Made by a program: the position numbers and the translations under genes
The notes under the pieces: generated by a model
Told to the model about the DNA's origin: nothing
The model's database searches: none
The model's input: the letters and a program-made list of their open reading frames with translations, nothing else
Shown: positions 1 through 5,868 of the stretch, piece by piece
How positions within the stretch are numbered: position 1 is the first letter of the stretch
How the letters are laid out: every line of letters starts with the position of its first letter
IMG/VR virus record: IMGVR_UViG_3300033995_000064
Location: 1 to 29,428 of that record
Length of the DNA stretch: 29,428 bases
Strand: one strand, 5' to 3'
Source: a virus

Positions 1-8
1 TAAACCAA
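1..8. repeat. 8-base terminal direct repeat, left copy (TAAACCAA)
   Basis: The first eight bases are identical to the last eight (29421-29428). Merging the copies restores the ERF reading frame across the junction. This most likely marks the closing point of a circular or circularly permuted genome assembly rather than a biological repeat. Confidence 0.8.
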
Positions 9-339
9 GTGCTGCGCTTAAAGCATAGCGGCGGTAGTAAGTTACACCTGAACCAAAACCTTGATAATCATTCATACCCTTGAGTTGAACGTAAGGAATC
101 ATACAAACCGATTCCATAAACTCACCGCTCTCGTGAAAGATAACCGTTTTTAGGCAGTTTTGCCCTTCTTGGTTTGTAAGTTGTTGGGTAAATCCGAGTC
201 CGTGTTTCTTTAGGATAGGATTGATTACCTCAAAAATCTTGGGTAAATCTGCGTAAGAATACCCGTAGCCTTGTGTGGCTTTGTGAATTACTGGCACTTC
301 CTGTTGAAATGCTGCCAAACTTTTAAATAAATTTTTCAT
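1..339 (-). CDS. erf: ERF-family single-strand annealing recombinase, N-terminal part (cut by window edge)
   Basis: ERF proteins bind single-stranded DNA and anneal complementary strands during phage recombination. These 113 codons start at ATG 339 and run off the left edge. Visible family features are the segment YADLPKIFEVINPIL near residues 25-39 and the conserved patch KGMNDYQGFGSGVTYYRRYA followed by LSAALGL at the edge. The frame continues exactly in the fragment at 29223-29428 if the identical 8-base ends are merged, giving a 178-residue protein. The start is preceded by AACGCT directly before the ATG, as at two other early genes. YqaJ exonuclease follows in the same operon, a classic recombination pair. 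The ERF call is confident. The closure is inferred from the in-frame join. Confidence 0.9.
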   Translation of the reverse strand, partial: MKNLFKSLAAFQQEVPVIHKATQGYGYSYADLPKIFEVINPILKKHGLGFTQQLTNQEGQNCLKTVIFHESGEFMESVCMIPYVQLKGMNDYQGFGSGVTYYRRYALSAALGL

Positions 340-385
340 AGCGTTTATTATTGCGTGCGTTACGGATGCGCACCCCCCTGTTTAA

Positions 386-640
386 TTAATAACTATCGGA
401 GTAATACTCTTTGACACCATCTATAAATAGATAGCGCTCTGCAAGATACCCTCTTTCATTTTTTACATCAACGTACACCTTTTGTTTTGCCATCCACCCA
501 TCTGAATTTAAACCCTCTGCATTATGCTTCTTGCTTAACTTCGCTGCCAGTTTCAATGCTGCGCTTTTTGTTTTGCGCTCGTGCCATTGTAGTATATCCA
601 TACCACCGTCAATGCTACATACTTGTATTGAATACATCAT
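386..640 (-). CDS. small protein of unknown function, 84 aa
   Basis: I do not recognise this protein. The chosen start is the ATG at 640 (a second ATG follows at 637), preceded by AAACGCT as at the ERF and 5389 starts. An upstream TTG at 673 would extend the frame but lies in a promoter-like sequence and is unlikely. The product is basic in its middle (KLSKKH, MAKQKVYVDVKNERG) and ends in an aromatic, acidic tail (VKEYYSDSY). No membrane segment or cysteine cluster is visible. It lies between the NinG-like gene and ERF, so a role in DNA metabolism is possible, but that rests on context only. The 46-base gap to ERF holds a small GTGCG/CGCAC hairpin. Confidence 0.65.
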   Translation of the reverse strand: MMYSIQVCSIDGGMDILQWHERKTKSAALKLAAKLSKKHNAEGLNSDGWMAKQKVYVDVKNERGYLAERYLFIDGVKEYYSDSY

Positions 641-670
641 AGCGTTTGTTTTTATCAATGAACTTATATA

Positions 671-678
671 CAAATATA
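671..678 (-). promoter_or_regulatory. promoter-like TATATTTG element
   Basis: On the minus strand this reads TATATTTG, matching the Bacteroidetes -7 consensus TAnnTTTG, about 30 bases before the ATG at 640. No TTG is found at the usual 19-base distance upstream, so the -33 element is missing or divergent. It could give extra transcription of the 84-aa gene, ERF and exonuclease. Confidence 0.45.
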
Positions 679-699
679 AGCATTAATTACATACTAATA

Positions 700-743
700 T
701 AAATTTTAACAAAAAATTAACAATTTTAACTAAATTTTAACAA
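700..743. repeat. AT-rich direct repeats, TAAATTTTAACAA
   Basis: TAAATTTTAACAA occurs exactly at 700-712 and 731-743, with a related CAATTTTAACTA copy at 721-732 between them. The whole gap between the NinG-like gene and the promoter-like element is almost pure A/T. Possible roles are a DNA-unwinding region, iteron-like binding sites or just a low-complexity spacer. The sequence does not decide. Confidence 0.5.
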
Positions 744-755
744 CCTGATTAGTTT

Positions 756-1283
756 TTAAACATCGCTTTGTTTAATATCTAAACACTTTTTCTTGTAAAT
801 TGTGATCAATTCTTTCAATTCGTCCTTGGTAAATTTCCTTGTAACTCTTGCTCTTGCTTCAAGTTGATTAAATCTTTCAGCTCCGATTTTGGTTAGTAGG
901 TTAGCTCTATACTCAATTAGGTTACCTGATAAGAAGCTATTGCACCTCTCGCATTGAACGTGTACATTATCTTCATCAAATCTTACGTTCCAATGGTTGT
1001 TAGCGTTAAAAAAATGTCCTGCGTTTACTTTCTTTGGTACTTGCTTACAGGAAATGCAGAGTTCGTCTTTATCACGCTCTCGGATGTATTTGTTAAATAC
1101 CATTTGAGCAGCCTTTACAATGTCTTGTACGGTCTCTAAATCTGCTTTCATTCGTGTTTTAGTCTGCTTCCATTGCTTCTCTTTGGCTTCAGCTACAAAA
1201 GCACGGACGCACTCGTCTTTCAGGCAGTATTTATGATTGAAGCGGATAGGTTCAAACTTCTCCTTGCAGTTCTTGCATCGCAT
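756..1283 (-). CDS. ninG: NinG/Rap-like recombination endonuclease, 175 aa
   Basis: NinG (Rap) of lambdoid phages is a nuclease acting on branched recombination intermediates. Here an N-terminal zinc-knuckle-like cluster (C3, C6, C20, C25) is followed by a charged helical linker and a treble-clef/HNH-like core: C76-x2-C79, H90 in NAGHFF, H97, then HVQCERCN with C111 and C114 and a following GN. Length is slightly below lambda NinG. The ATG at 1283 overlaps the upstream stop by one base (TGATG), indicating translational coupling. ERF and YqaJ exonuclease in the same transcription direction support a recombination role. An HNH endonuclease of another subfamily is the main alternative. Confidence 0.82.
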   Translation of the reverse strand: MRCKNCKEKFEPIRFNHKYCLKDECVRAFVAEAKEKQWKQTKTRMKADLETVQDIVKAAQMVFNKYIRERDKDELCISCKQVPKKVNAGHFFNANNHWNVRFDEDNVHVQCERCNSFLSGNLIEYRANLLTKIGAERFNQLEARARVTRKFTKDELKELITIYKKKCLDIKQSDV

Positions 1284-1540
1284 CAGTCTAATTCGATTAC
1301 TTCCTCAATCCATTGACGAAACAATATCTGCAACTGAATCTGCTCGTCAAATATTTTACCTGCGTTCTCTCCGTCTATTCGTAGGATGTCTCGGTCTACT
1401 CGTTGGATTTCTTCTGCAAGCATATTTGCTTTGCGCTTGAGTCCTTGTTTGAAGACGTACTGGTCGTTTAAATCCTCAATGAAGTCTGCCAACACAGGAA
1501 GGAAGGCGGTCAATGCGACCAATTTTTTTTCGATTTTCAT
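1283..1540 (-). CDS. small helical protein of unknown function, 85 aa
   Basis: This is not recognised. It starts MKIEKKLVALTAFLP at ATG 1540, three bases after the preceding small gene's TAA. The rest is predominantly charged helix (KRKANMLAEEIQRVDRDI) ending in an acidic tail, EEVIELD. No enzyme motif is visible. Its stop overlaps the NinG-like ATG (TGATG), so the two are translationally coupled. Its place between helicase and NinG genes suggests a replication or recombination accessory protein, which is inference from position only. Confidence 0.7.
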   Translation of the reverse strand: MKIEKKLVALTAFLPVLADFIEDLNDQYVFKQGLKRKANMLAEEIQRVDRDILRIDGENAGKIFDEQIQLQILFRQWIEEVIELD

Positions 1541-1543
1541 ATT

Positions 1544-1645
1544 TTATTTTTTAGGTTTATATGCGTTTAATCTTAATGCTTTGTGTTCGTCTTTTGTTAG
1601 TGGTTTTACGATTGTTTCTTTGATTAATTTTTGAAGTTTAGTCAT
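1544..1645 (-). CDS. very small basic protein, 33 aa
   Basis: ATG at 1645 forms a four-base ATGA overlap with the stop of the upstream coiled-coil gene, and the frame runs to TAA just before the next ATG. The product begins MTKLQKLIKETIVKPLT and ends AYKPKK, so it is strongly basic and could touch nucleic acid. Support comes from the ATGA coupling and from filling the space between two genes exactly. Function is unknown. Confidence 0.6.
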   Translation of the reverse strand: MTKLQKLIKETIVKPLTKDEHKALRLNAYKPKK

Positions 1646-1938
1646 AGCTCAACATTTTTGTATTTAATCTCTTCTTGTAATTCTTGGTAGGCTACTCGCA
1701 GTTGAGCGTTTCGTCTTGCCAGTTGGTTAAGCTCTCGGTTTAGAGATGTTATTTCGTCTTCAAGTAGGTTAATCACCTGAATCGTCTCAAGTAAATACTC
1801 CTCGCTTTCCTTGCCTCCATTGATATAGTCTTTGGCATTAGGCTTCTCCTTTTCAAGTTTCTCTCTTACGTTCTTGATTCGTTCTTTAACCGTCCAAACC
1901 GTTGTTTTAGCCCATAGTATTTTTAGTGATAAATCCAT
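1642..1938 (-). CDS. coiled-coil protein of unknown function, 98 aa
   Basis: The ATG at 1938 lies two bases after the helicase stop. Residues 15-35 are a basic helix (VKERIKNVREKLEKEK). Residues 48-95 are a long heptad-like region rich in Leu, Glu and Asn (LLEDEITSLNRELNQLARRN), strongly suggesting a coiled coil and oligomerisation. No catalytic motif is seen. Directly downstream of the replicative helicase in the same transcript, it could be an accessory factor, but the evidence is only positional. Confidence 0.72.
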   Translation of the reverse strand: MDLSLKILWAKTTVWTVKERIKNVREKLEKEKPNAKDYINGGKESEEYLLETIQVINLLEDEITSLNRELNQLARRNAQLRVAYQELQEEIKYKNVEL

Positions 1939-1939
1939 T

Positions 1940-2884
1940 TTAAAAAGGGTTTTGGTTTGCTAATCTACGGAGTTTATCCGATGTACTTTCTATTTGTCCG
2001 TCTTTTGGTATGACCATCTGCTTTTCACTTGGTCGGAATGGCGCTAAAGGATCTACTCCGTTTATTTGGAATCCGATGCCTGAATTAAATTCACATATGA
2101 CAGGAAAATCCATCTCGGTATGTTTACCGCCTGTTTCCATATCCTTGACCTTTTCTACTTGAATCCAAGTTTTGTACTTATGTTCGGGATGTTTAATCAA
2201 TCGGTGAATTACCAACATATCATCGCAGCGGTTAGTAAAGCTCTTACCGCCTTCAATGTGGTCTTTAAGCGGTGCTTTTAAATGCCCTTTTAGCTCTCCT
2301 TCTGCATACAAGTTACCTCCTCTACCTGATTCGGAGTTAGGATGCGTGTTTATGTAGATGGTCATTCCGTTTTGATTCACAAACTGACGTGCCTTATTCA
2401 TAAATTCGTAGTTACCTGCAAAGCTCATCTCACGGTCTAAACCTGTAAAAGGGTCTATAAGTCCTACATTAGCACCGCTCTTCTTAAATAGCTCAAGTAT
2501 CTCATCAGGTTTGTACAATTTCGAGTTGTCTATAAACGTAAAGAACTGCTCCAAGTACGCAAGGTCTCCGCTGATTTGATTGTGGCTTAATTTACTGAAG
2601 TGTTTACCTCGGTACATTTGAATCATATCACGCAGGATTTGACCTTTTTGATTCTCTCCTGACCAAATGCAAAAGGTTAGTCCGTGTTTAAGTGCGAGCG
2701 TAAGGAAGTACCAGTTAATCCAATACGTCTTACCAACGTTGTCGTGTCCTAAAATGATGTTTAGTTGTTTAGGCTTGAATTTTAAATGCTCATCCAAGAA
2801 GCAGTCAAGACCGAGTCCTTGTTTGATTTTACCATCTCGCACATCCAATAGATATTGTAGTGCGTCTCCTTGTTTTAATAGCAT
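1940..2884 (-). CDS. DnaB/RepA-type replicative helicase (RecA-fold ATPase), 314 aa
   Basis: The protein has a RecA-like ATPase core without a DnaB N-terminal domain. Walker A is GHDNVGKT at 46-53. The Walker B strand is VGLID at 140-144. A sensor-like strand IYINTHPN lies at 177-184, followed by a basic arginine/lysine segment typical of ring helicases that couple ATP hydrolysis to strand translocation. At 314 residues it is shorter than DnaB (about 450) and close to phage single-domain helicases. It follows the winged-helix initiator with a TGATG overlap, the usual initiator-helicase pairing. A KaiC/RadA-like ATPase is the main alternative. The C-terminus (EKQMVIPKDGQIESTSDKLR) is probably flexible. 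Confidence 0.82.
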   Translation of the reverse strand: MLLKQGDALQYLLDVRDGKIKQGLGLDCFLDEHLKFKPKQLNIILGHDNVGKTYWINWYFLTLALKHGLTFCIWSGENQKGQILRDMIQMYRGKHFSKLSHNQISGDLAYLEQFFTFIDNSKLYKPDEILELFKKSGANVGLIDPFTGLDREMSFAGNYEFMNKARQFVNQNGMTIYINTHPNSESGRGGNLYAEGELKGHLKAPLKDHIEGGKSFTNRCDDMLVIHRLIKHPEHKYKTWIQVEKVKDMETGGKHTEMDFPVICEFNSGIGFQINGVDPLAPFRPSEKQMVIPKDGQIESTSDKLRRLANQNPF

Positions 2885-3543
2885 CAGTTATTTTTTAGTG
2901 CGGTTAATAATCTATCGTTTTCCTTTTCAAGCCAATTAGCGTTAAATCCTTTCCAAGAACGCTCTACGCATTTTCTTAAAATATGGTTTCGGTCTCCTCC
3001 GTGTTTTTCTACTTGGCTTATAAATGAGTTGAACGCAGTTTCAGTATTTACGGCTTTCAATTGTTTACGAACTTCCATCCATTCAAGAGATAACTTTTCG
3101 TCAAATCCGTTTTCAAGTAGCGAAGCTAAAAAGCTATATTTATTATTCTTTTCATTCTTTTCATTCTTGTTTGTTGTTAGTTGTTTGTTAGTCGCTTGTT
3201 GATTGTTTGTTAGTGGCTTGTTAGTCTCATCGTTTTCATCTTGGTAACATTCATATTTTGAGATAGTTACGATAGTAAATTGGCTTGTTGATTTTACTTC
3301 AATTTCGTTCGTCTTTTCCAACTTTTTTAAAATGGTTCTAATCGTTTGAATTGATATACCAGTAGCGTTAGAAATGTTACCTAAAGACGAAATAAACTGA
3401 CCTCGTTTTACTTGAATGCCTTGCCACTTACCATCCTTGTGGTTAGCTTTTAAAAGCATATAAATAAACAAGTGTACTGCCTCCGATTTATTGAACCATT
3501 CCCACTCCAAAAACTTGCGATGTATTTTAATCCATCCGCTCAT
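2884..3543 (-). CDS. phage replication initiator / replisome organiser with winged-helix N-terminus, 219 aa
   Basis: The N-terminal 110 residues (WIKIHRKFLEWEWF, then GQFISSLGNISNATGISIQTIRTILKKLE) have the layout of replisome-organiser winged-helix domains that bind the phage origin. Residues about 120-150 are a low-complexity Asn/Thr/Lys linker (TNNQQATNKQLTTNKNEKNE) encoded by T/G-rich repeats. The C-terminal 70 residues, ending ILRKCVERSWKGFNANWLEK, resemble the DnaD-like tail that contacts DNA or helicase. The gene overlaps its upstream neighbour by 17 bases and its stop overlaps the helicase ATG. The replication role is well supported by architecture and neighbours. The origin sequence itself cannot be identified; the repetitive linker coding region is one candidate. 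Confidence 0.78.
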   Translation of the reverse strand: MSGWIKIHRKFLEWEWFNKSEAVHLFIYMLLKANHKDGKWQGIQVKRGQFISSLGNISNATGISIQTIRTILKKLEKTNEIEVKSTSQFTIVTISKYECYQDENDETNKPLTNNQQATNKQLTTNKNEKNEKNNKYSFLASLLENGFDEKLSLEWMEVRKQLKAVNTETAFNSFISQVEKHGGDRNHILRKCVERSWKGFNANWLEKENDRLLTALKNN

Positions 3544-3697
3544 AAAAATATTTTAAAATTTTAATCAAGTCTGCAACCTCTTCTTTTTCAAATGTTAAAT
3601 TTGAATTTGGTTTTACAATTAACTTACCAGTCATTTCTCCAATGTAGATAGTAAATTCATCTTCATTTAATGTTACAAAAGAATCTTTTTCAGTCAT
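3527..3697 (-). CDS. small acidic protein of unknown function, 56 aa
   Basis: I use the ATG at 3697 (MTEKDSFVTLNEDEF). A longer frame from 3736 would place the start inside the stem and U-tract of a leader structure. The product is acidic with an IYIGEMTGKLIVKPNSNL beta-rich middle and a helical end (IKILKYFYERMD). No family is recognised. It sits just downstream of a structured leader and overlaps the replication initiator by 17 bases, so attenuation in the leader would affect both. Confidence 0.6.
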   Translation of the reverse strand: MTEKDSFVTLNEDEFTIYIGEMTGKLIVKPNSNLTFEKEEVADLIKILKYFYERMD

Positions 3698-3716
3698 AAT
3701 ATAATTTTTAGTCAAT

Positions 3717-3806
3717 AAAAAACCCCTGCATCTCATCGCGGCTGGACTTGCGAATCAATACAAGGGTCAATAATACCTTAAGAGTTTATGGTGTCCAGCC
3801 AACTCG
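3717..3806 (-). ncRNA. candidate structured leader or small RNA with terminator-like end
   Basis: On the minus strand, GGCTGGAC (3800-3793) pairs perfectly with GTCCAGCC (3747-3740). ACCCTTG in the intervening loop (3767-3761) can pair with CAGGGGT (3728-3722), which is followed directly by TTTTTT (3722-3717). The pairs interleave, giving either a pseudoknot or alternative folds. CTTG/CAAG and GAGTT/AACTC hairpins inside are further options. A TATATTTG promoter-like element lies just upstream at 3818-3811. This could be an attenuator controlling the 56-aa and initiator genes, or a short terminated RNA. No known riboswitch class is recognised. Confidence 0.45.
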
Positions 3807-3810
3807 TCTA

Positions 3811-3818
3811 CAAATATA
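3811..3818 (-). promoter_or_regulatory. promoter-like TATATTTG element
   Basis: The minus strand reads TATATTTG (TAnnTTTG consensus) in the gap between the DnaA-like gene and the structured leader. A TTTG lies upstream at 3834-3831, but at 12 rather than about 19 bases, so the -33 box is doubtful. Transcription from here would begin at the 5' edge of the predicted structure. Confidence 0.45.
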
Positions 3819-3847
3819 ACGTATAACTTTCAAAAAGGTTGCATCAG

Positions 3848-4240
3848 CTATAAATTTTTTTCGTATTTACCTAATTTTATGTGTCGCTGAATCTTCTTGA
3901 ACTGCGTGTACGTTTTTGCCTTTAGAACGTCTTTTATCAAGTCAGGTGAATCATCGTAGTAAGGAAGAGTTGCACCGTATAAGACCTCGTCTATTCGCCT
4001 TGTAGCTATCTTGTAGTCTTCGTATCCGAACCTGTGAAGGTCTTCGTGTTGACGTAGTCCGTGCAGGATGGTAGCGTGGTGTTTACCACCAAACATATTT
4101 CCAATTTCAGTTAACGTGTAGTCAATTTTGCGCAGTTCGTTGTAGAGGTAGTACCTGCGATATAAATAATCTCTGCTGCGGTTTTTTGATTTCAAGCCGT
4201 ATTCATTGATTAGGCTTTCTATAAGTTCTACTTTCGTCAT
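3848..4240 (-). CDS. stand-alone DnaA domain IV-like DNA-binding protein, 130 aa
   Basis: The segment IGNMFGGKHHATILHGL at 46-62 closely follows the DnaA domain IV signature, which binds DnaA boxes, and is preceded by the expected helices (RSRDYLYRRYYLYNELRKI). There is no AAA+ ATPase domain: the protein is only a DNA-binding module plus about 60 residues of unknown C-terminus. Such proteins may bind the phage origin or compete with host DnaA. That is inference. The ATG at 4240 makes an ATGA overlap with the preceding 51-aa gene, and the replication initiator and helicase follow. TrpR-like regulators share this fold and are the main alternative. Confidence 0.78.
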   Translation of the reverse strand: MTKVELIESLINEYGLKSKNRSRDYLYRRYYLYNELRKIDYTLTEIGNMFGGKHHATILHGLRQHEDLHRFGYEDYKIATRRIDEVLYGATLPYYDDSPDLIKDVLKAKTYTQFKKIQRHIKLGKYEKNL

Positions 4241-4392
4241 TTCGGTTCGATTGGTGTTACTATAAATTTTCCGTCATTGTATCTGCCTGTCACAAGTAAG
4301 TCGTGTTTCTTCCAATAGGCTAAAGACTGTGAGGTTAGTATCCATTCCTGAACTACTGCCAGTCCTATTTTGTATGTTAGTTTGTATCTCAT
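4237..4392 (-). CDS. small basic protein of unknown function, 51 aa
   Basis: Both ends are four-base ATGA overlaps: the ATG at 4392 with the stop of the 66-aa gene, and its own stop with the ATG of the DnaA-like gene. The product starts MRYKLTYKIGLAVVQEWILT, has a central WKKHDLLVTGRYNDGKF stretch and ends TPIEPK. It looks like a small helix-beta domain, possibly a compact helix-turn-helix (the SQSLAYWKKHDLL segment), but I cannot assign a family. Coupling at both ends makes it very likely a real gene. Confidence 0.7.
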   Translation of the reverse strand: MRYKLTYKIGLAVVQEWILTSQSLAYWKKHDLLVTGRYNDGKFIVTPIEPK

Positions 4393-4589
4393 AGCTTTTC
4401 TAATTCGTGTTTTACTTCATTCCAAAAATCTATTATTAATCTATTTTGCCAAGCATTCTCGTGTAAAGCCTCAATTAATTCATCAACAAATAAACCTGCA
4501 CATTTAATTGAATCATCGTATAACTCATCGTGCATTAACACGGATGCAAATTGCTCTACTAAATCTAATGCTTTTTCTTTTGGTGTCAT
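4389..4589 (-). CDS. conserved small phage protein of unknown function, 66 aa
   Basis: The product begins MTPKEKALDLVEQFASVL, contains YDDSIKCAGLFVDELIEAL and ends FWNEVKHELEKL. From memory, this acidic three-helix pattern recurs in Bacteroidetes phages and prophages as a hypothetical protein. I know of no function. ATG 4589 overlaps the end of a possible small frame as ATGA, and its own stop overlaps the next ATG. Confidence 0.72.
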   Translation of the reverse strand: MTPKEKALDLVEQFASVLMHDELYDDSIKCAGLFVDELIEALHENAWQNRLIIDFWNEVKHELEKL

Positions 4590-4720
4590 AGCTCTTGCAT
4601 TTTAATTTCACAAATTCGGTTGTATAAGTCGTGGTTAAATGATGTCCAAAATCGGTTTACCTGATAGTTATTAAATGCCCCACATATAGCCCTCGTCGTT
4701 GTAGGCTTCAACGTAGGCAT
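4586..4720 (-). CDS. possible small overlapping gene, 44 aa
   Basis: An open frame ends at 4586 with an ATGA overlap into the 66-aa gene, and its last 30 residues look protein-like (NNYQVNRFWTSFNHDLYNR). The only usable ATG nearby is at 4720, inside the preceding 102-aa gene, overlapping it by 50 bases. The first 14 residues are Thr/Pro-rich and unconvincing. It may start at a non-ATG codon near 4680, be reached by frameshifting, or not be a gene. Confidence 0.35.
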   Translation of the reverse strand: MPTLKPTTTRAICGAFNNYQVNRFWTSFNHDLYNRICEIKMQEL

Positions 4721-4979
4721 CTTCAAACGTGTTGTTCTCGTAAAGTCTTTCAAGGCATTCGTCGCATTCTCTTGTTTGTTTAATAGTGAGTTTTTCATCG
4801 TAGGTTTTTTTAGTGATTTTATAATAAGCGTAAGCATCGTAAATTTTAATCTCGTATTCGGCAAGGATTTCTCCGTTAGTGTCCGTGTCTCCTTCATCGT
4901 GTAGCGTTACCATCAGGTAAACAAAATTGAGTTCGCTTGGCGAGTAAACATCAAAATCTTTAAGTTCAGGTACAATCAT
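4671..4979 (-). CDS. acidic protein of unknown function, 102 aa
   Basis: The start is ATG 4979 (MIVPELKDFDVYSPSELNF), immediately after the stop of the membrane protein gene. A longer frame from 5084 would lie inside that gene and reads as low-complexity Arg/Thr. The product is acidic (DEGDTDTNGEILAEYE), rich in Tyr, and carries an ECDECLERLYEN helix with a C-x-x-C pair. A lone C-x-x-C does not show metal binding. The C-terminus is NDEGYMWGI. No family is recognised. Confidence 0.7.
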   Translation of the reverse strand: MIVPELKDFDVYSPSELNFVYLMVTLHDEGDTDTNGEILAEYEIKIYDAYAYYKITKKTYDEKLTIKQTRECDECLERLYENNTFEDAYVEAYNDEGYMWGI

Positions 4980-4980
4980 C

Positions 4981-5226
4981 TTATTTGAATTTATCGTTGT
5001 AAACGTGGTTAACATATTTGTCAAAAGACGGCTTGAGTTCGTAGGTCTTCTTTTTGTAGATCTGCGTGTCCGTTGTTTTAGCATCCAAGACTGGGTAGCT
5101 ATTTGTACTCTGCAACCAAATCAAGAATAACACGATTAGAACTGCGATAACTGCACCTGCTAAAGTTTCTTTCTCGTCTTGATTCAATCCCTTGAACCAA
5201 ATTACATACTGATTAATTGTTTTCAT
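4981..5226 (-). CDS. single-pass membrane protein, 81 aa
   Basis: Residues about 22-41 (AGAVIAVLIVLFLIWLQ) form one clear membrane helix after a short basic/acidic N-terminus (MKTINQYVIWFKGLNQDEKE). A 40-residue Lys/Tyr-rich tail follows. No signal peptidase site is evident, so this is probably an inner-membrane protein. It overlaps the upstream gene by 14 bases. As one of the first genes after the early promoter it could act on the host envelope or in superinfection exclusion, but that is speculation from position. Confidence 0.65.
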   Translation of the reverse strand: MKTINQYVIWFKGLNQDEKETLAGAVIAVLIVLFLIWLQSTNSYPVLDAKTTDTQIYKKKTYELKPSFDKYVNHVYNDKFK

Positions 5227-5389
5227 TCTCTTCGATTTTATCTAAAATGTTTACTAATGCACCCCATTGCGCTTGAGTGTGTAGCGTACCTCGGTCATCG
5301 TATCCGAAGTATTTACGTTGTTCCTGAAGCTCTGCGTAAAGCTCTCGTTCTTCGTTGAAGATTAGTTCTAAAATTTCTTCCTTTGTCAT
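5213..5389 (-). CDS. first gene of early unit, acidic helical protein, 58 aa
   Basis: The start is ATG 5389 (MTKEEILELIFNEERELYAEL), directly preceded by AACGCT and about 25 bases downstream of a good TATATTTG promoter element. The upstream-extended frame from 5446 would run through that promoter and is rejected. The product is Glu-rich and helical, ending ALVNILDKIEENENN. Function is unknown. Being promoter-proximal, it is expected to be among the earliest expressed proteins, where small host-modifying proteins are common. Confidence 0.72.
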   Translation of the reverse strand: MTKEEILELIFNEERELYAELQEQRKYFGYDDRGTLHTQAQWGALVNILDKIEENENN

Positions 5390-5413
5390 AGCGTTGTTTT
5401 TAAATGTTATATG

Positions 5414-5443
5414 CAAATATATATATAAGGTTTCAATTATCAA
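5414..5443 (-). promoter_or_regulatory. early promoter, TTG-N19-TATATTTG
   Basis: The minus strand has TTG at 5443-5441 and TATATTTG at 5421-5414, separated by 19 bases, matching the Bacteroidetes primary-sigma promoter form. The sigma gene promoter at 27340-27369 has the same two boxes and the same spacing. It reads into the 5389 gene and the whole replication unit. Confidence 0.75.
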
Positions 5444-5446
5444 CAA

Positions 5447-5806
5447 ACTTTTTTAACATTTTTTTAGATTTCCTTATTTTACAAGGGTTGTAGAGGCAAA
5501 CTTTTTTTCACTTCGTAACATTTACTTATGTGTTTTTGTTACAAGAATAAGGTTTTACTCTGATTTTACCCCGACTTCTTTAAGGCTATAACCGTTTTTT
5601 TCTATACATAAGCTACCTAACGTGTATAGATTTTTCGATTTTCTATACATAACGTACCCGAAAAGGTACAATATATTGTGATTTCGTCCTTTTTATGACA
5701 AATTATTACATATCGGGTATAAATAATCACACTTTAAAGTGGGTTTGATGTGCAATATAATAGGCAGAAAGTCGGAATTTTGCCGTTTATGCAGGTTATA
5801 ACTAAC
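5447..5806. promoter_or_regulatory. non-coding, dyad-rich control region between late and early units
   Basis: No convincing gene lies in these 360 bases. They hold GTAACA/TGTTAC arms at 5515-5520 and 5537-5542. Three copies of TCTATACA occur, at 5601-5608 and 5642-5649 (plus) and 5623-5630 (inverted), making perfect dyads with each neighbour. GTACC/GGTAC arms follow at 5654-5669, and there is a perfect 12-base palindrome CACTTTAAAGTG at 5730-5741. Repeated half-sites just upstream of the early promoter suggest a repressor/activator operator. A replication origin is an alternative. Confidence 0.6.
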
Positions 5807-5831
5807 AAAAAAGCCCCCGATTAAGGAGGCT
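5807..5831 (-). terminator. intrinsic terminator closing the late unit
   Basis: On the minus strand AGCCTCC pairs with GGGGGCT (one G-T wobble) around a six-base loop, followed by TTTTTT at 5812-5807. It lies just downstream of the metallophosphoesterase, the last late gene, and is preceded by TTCATAGCGT, as is the terminator at 13311. Confidence 0.85.
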
Positions 5832-5868
5832 CTTACGCTATGAATAGTGGCAGGTGTCACAAATATAA

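Noticed and set aside
4721-4897. Longer 103-codon reading of the frame ending at 4586
   Set aside because: The upstream part is Thr/Leu/Lys low complexity inside the 102-aa gene and does not look like protein.
5860-5867. TATATTTG on the minus strand just before the late terminator
   Set aside because: No TTG lies at the expected distance, and any transcript would end within about 50 bases at 5807. It is kept only as a coincidence unless a short RNA is found.
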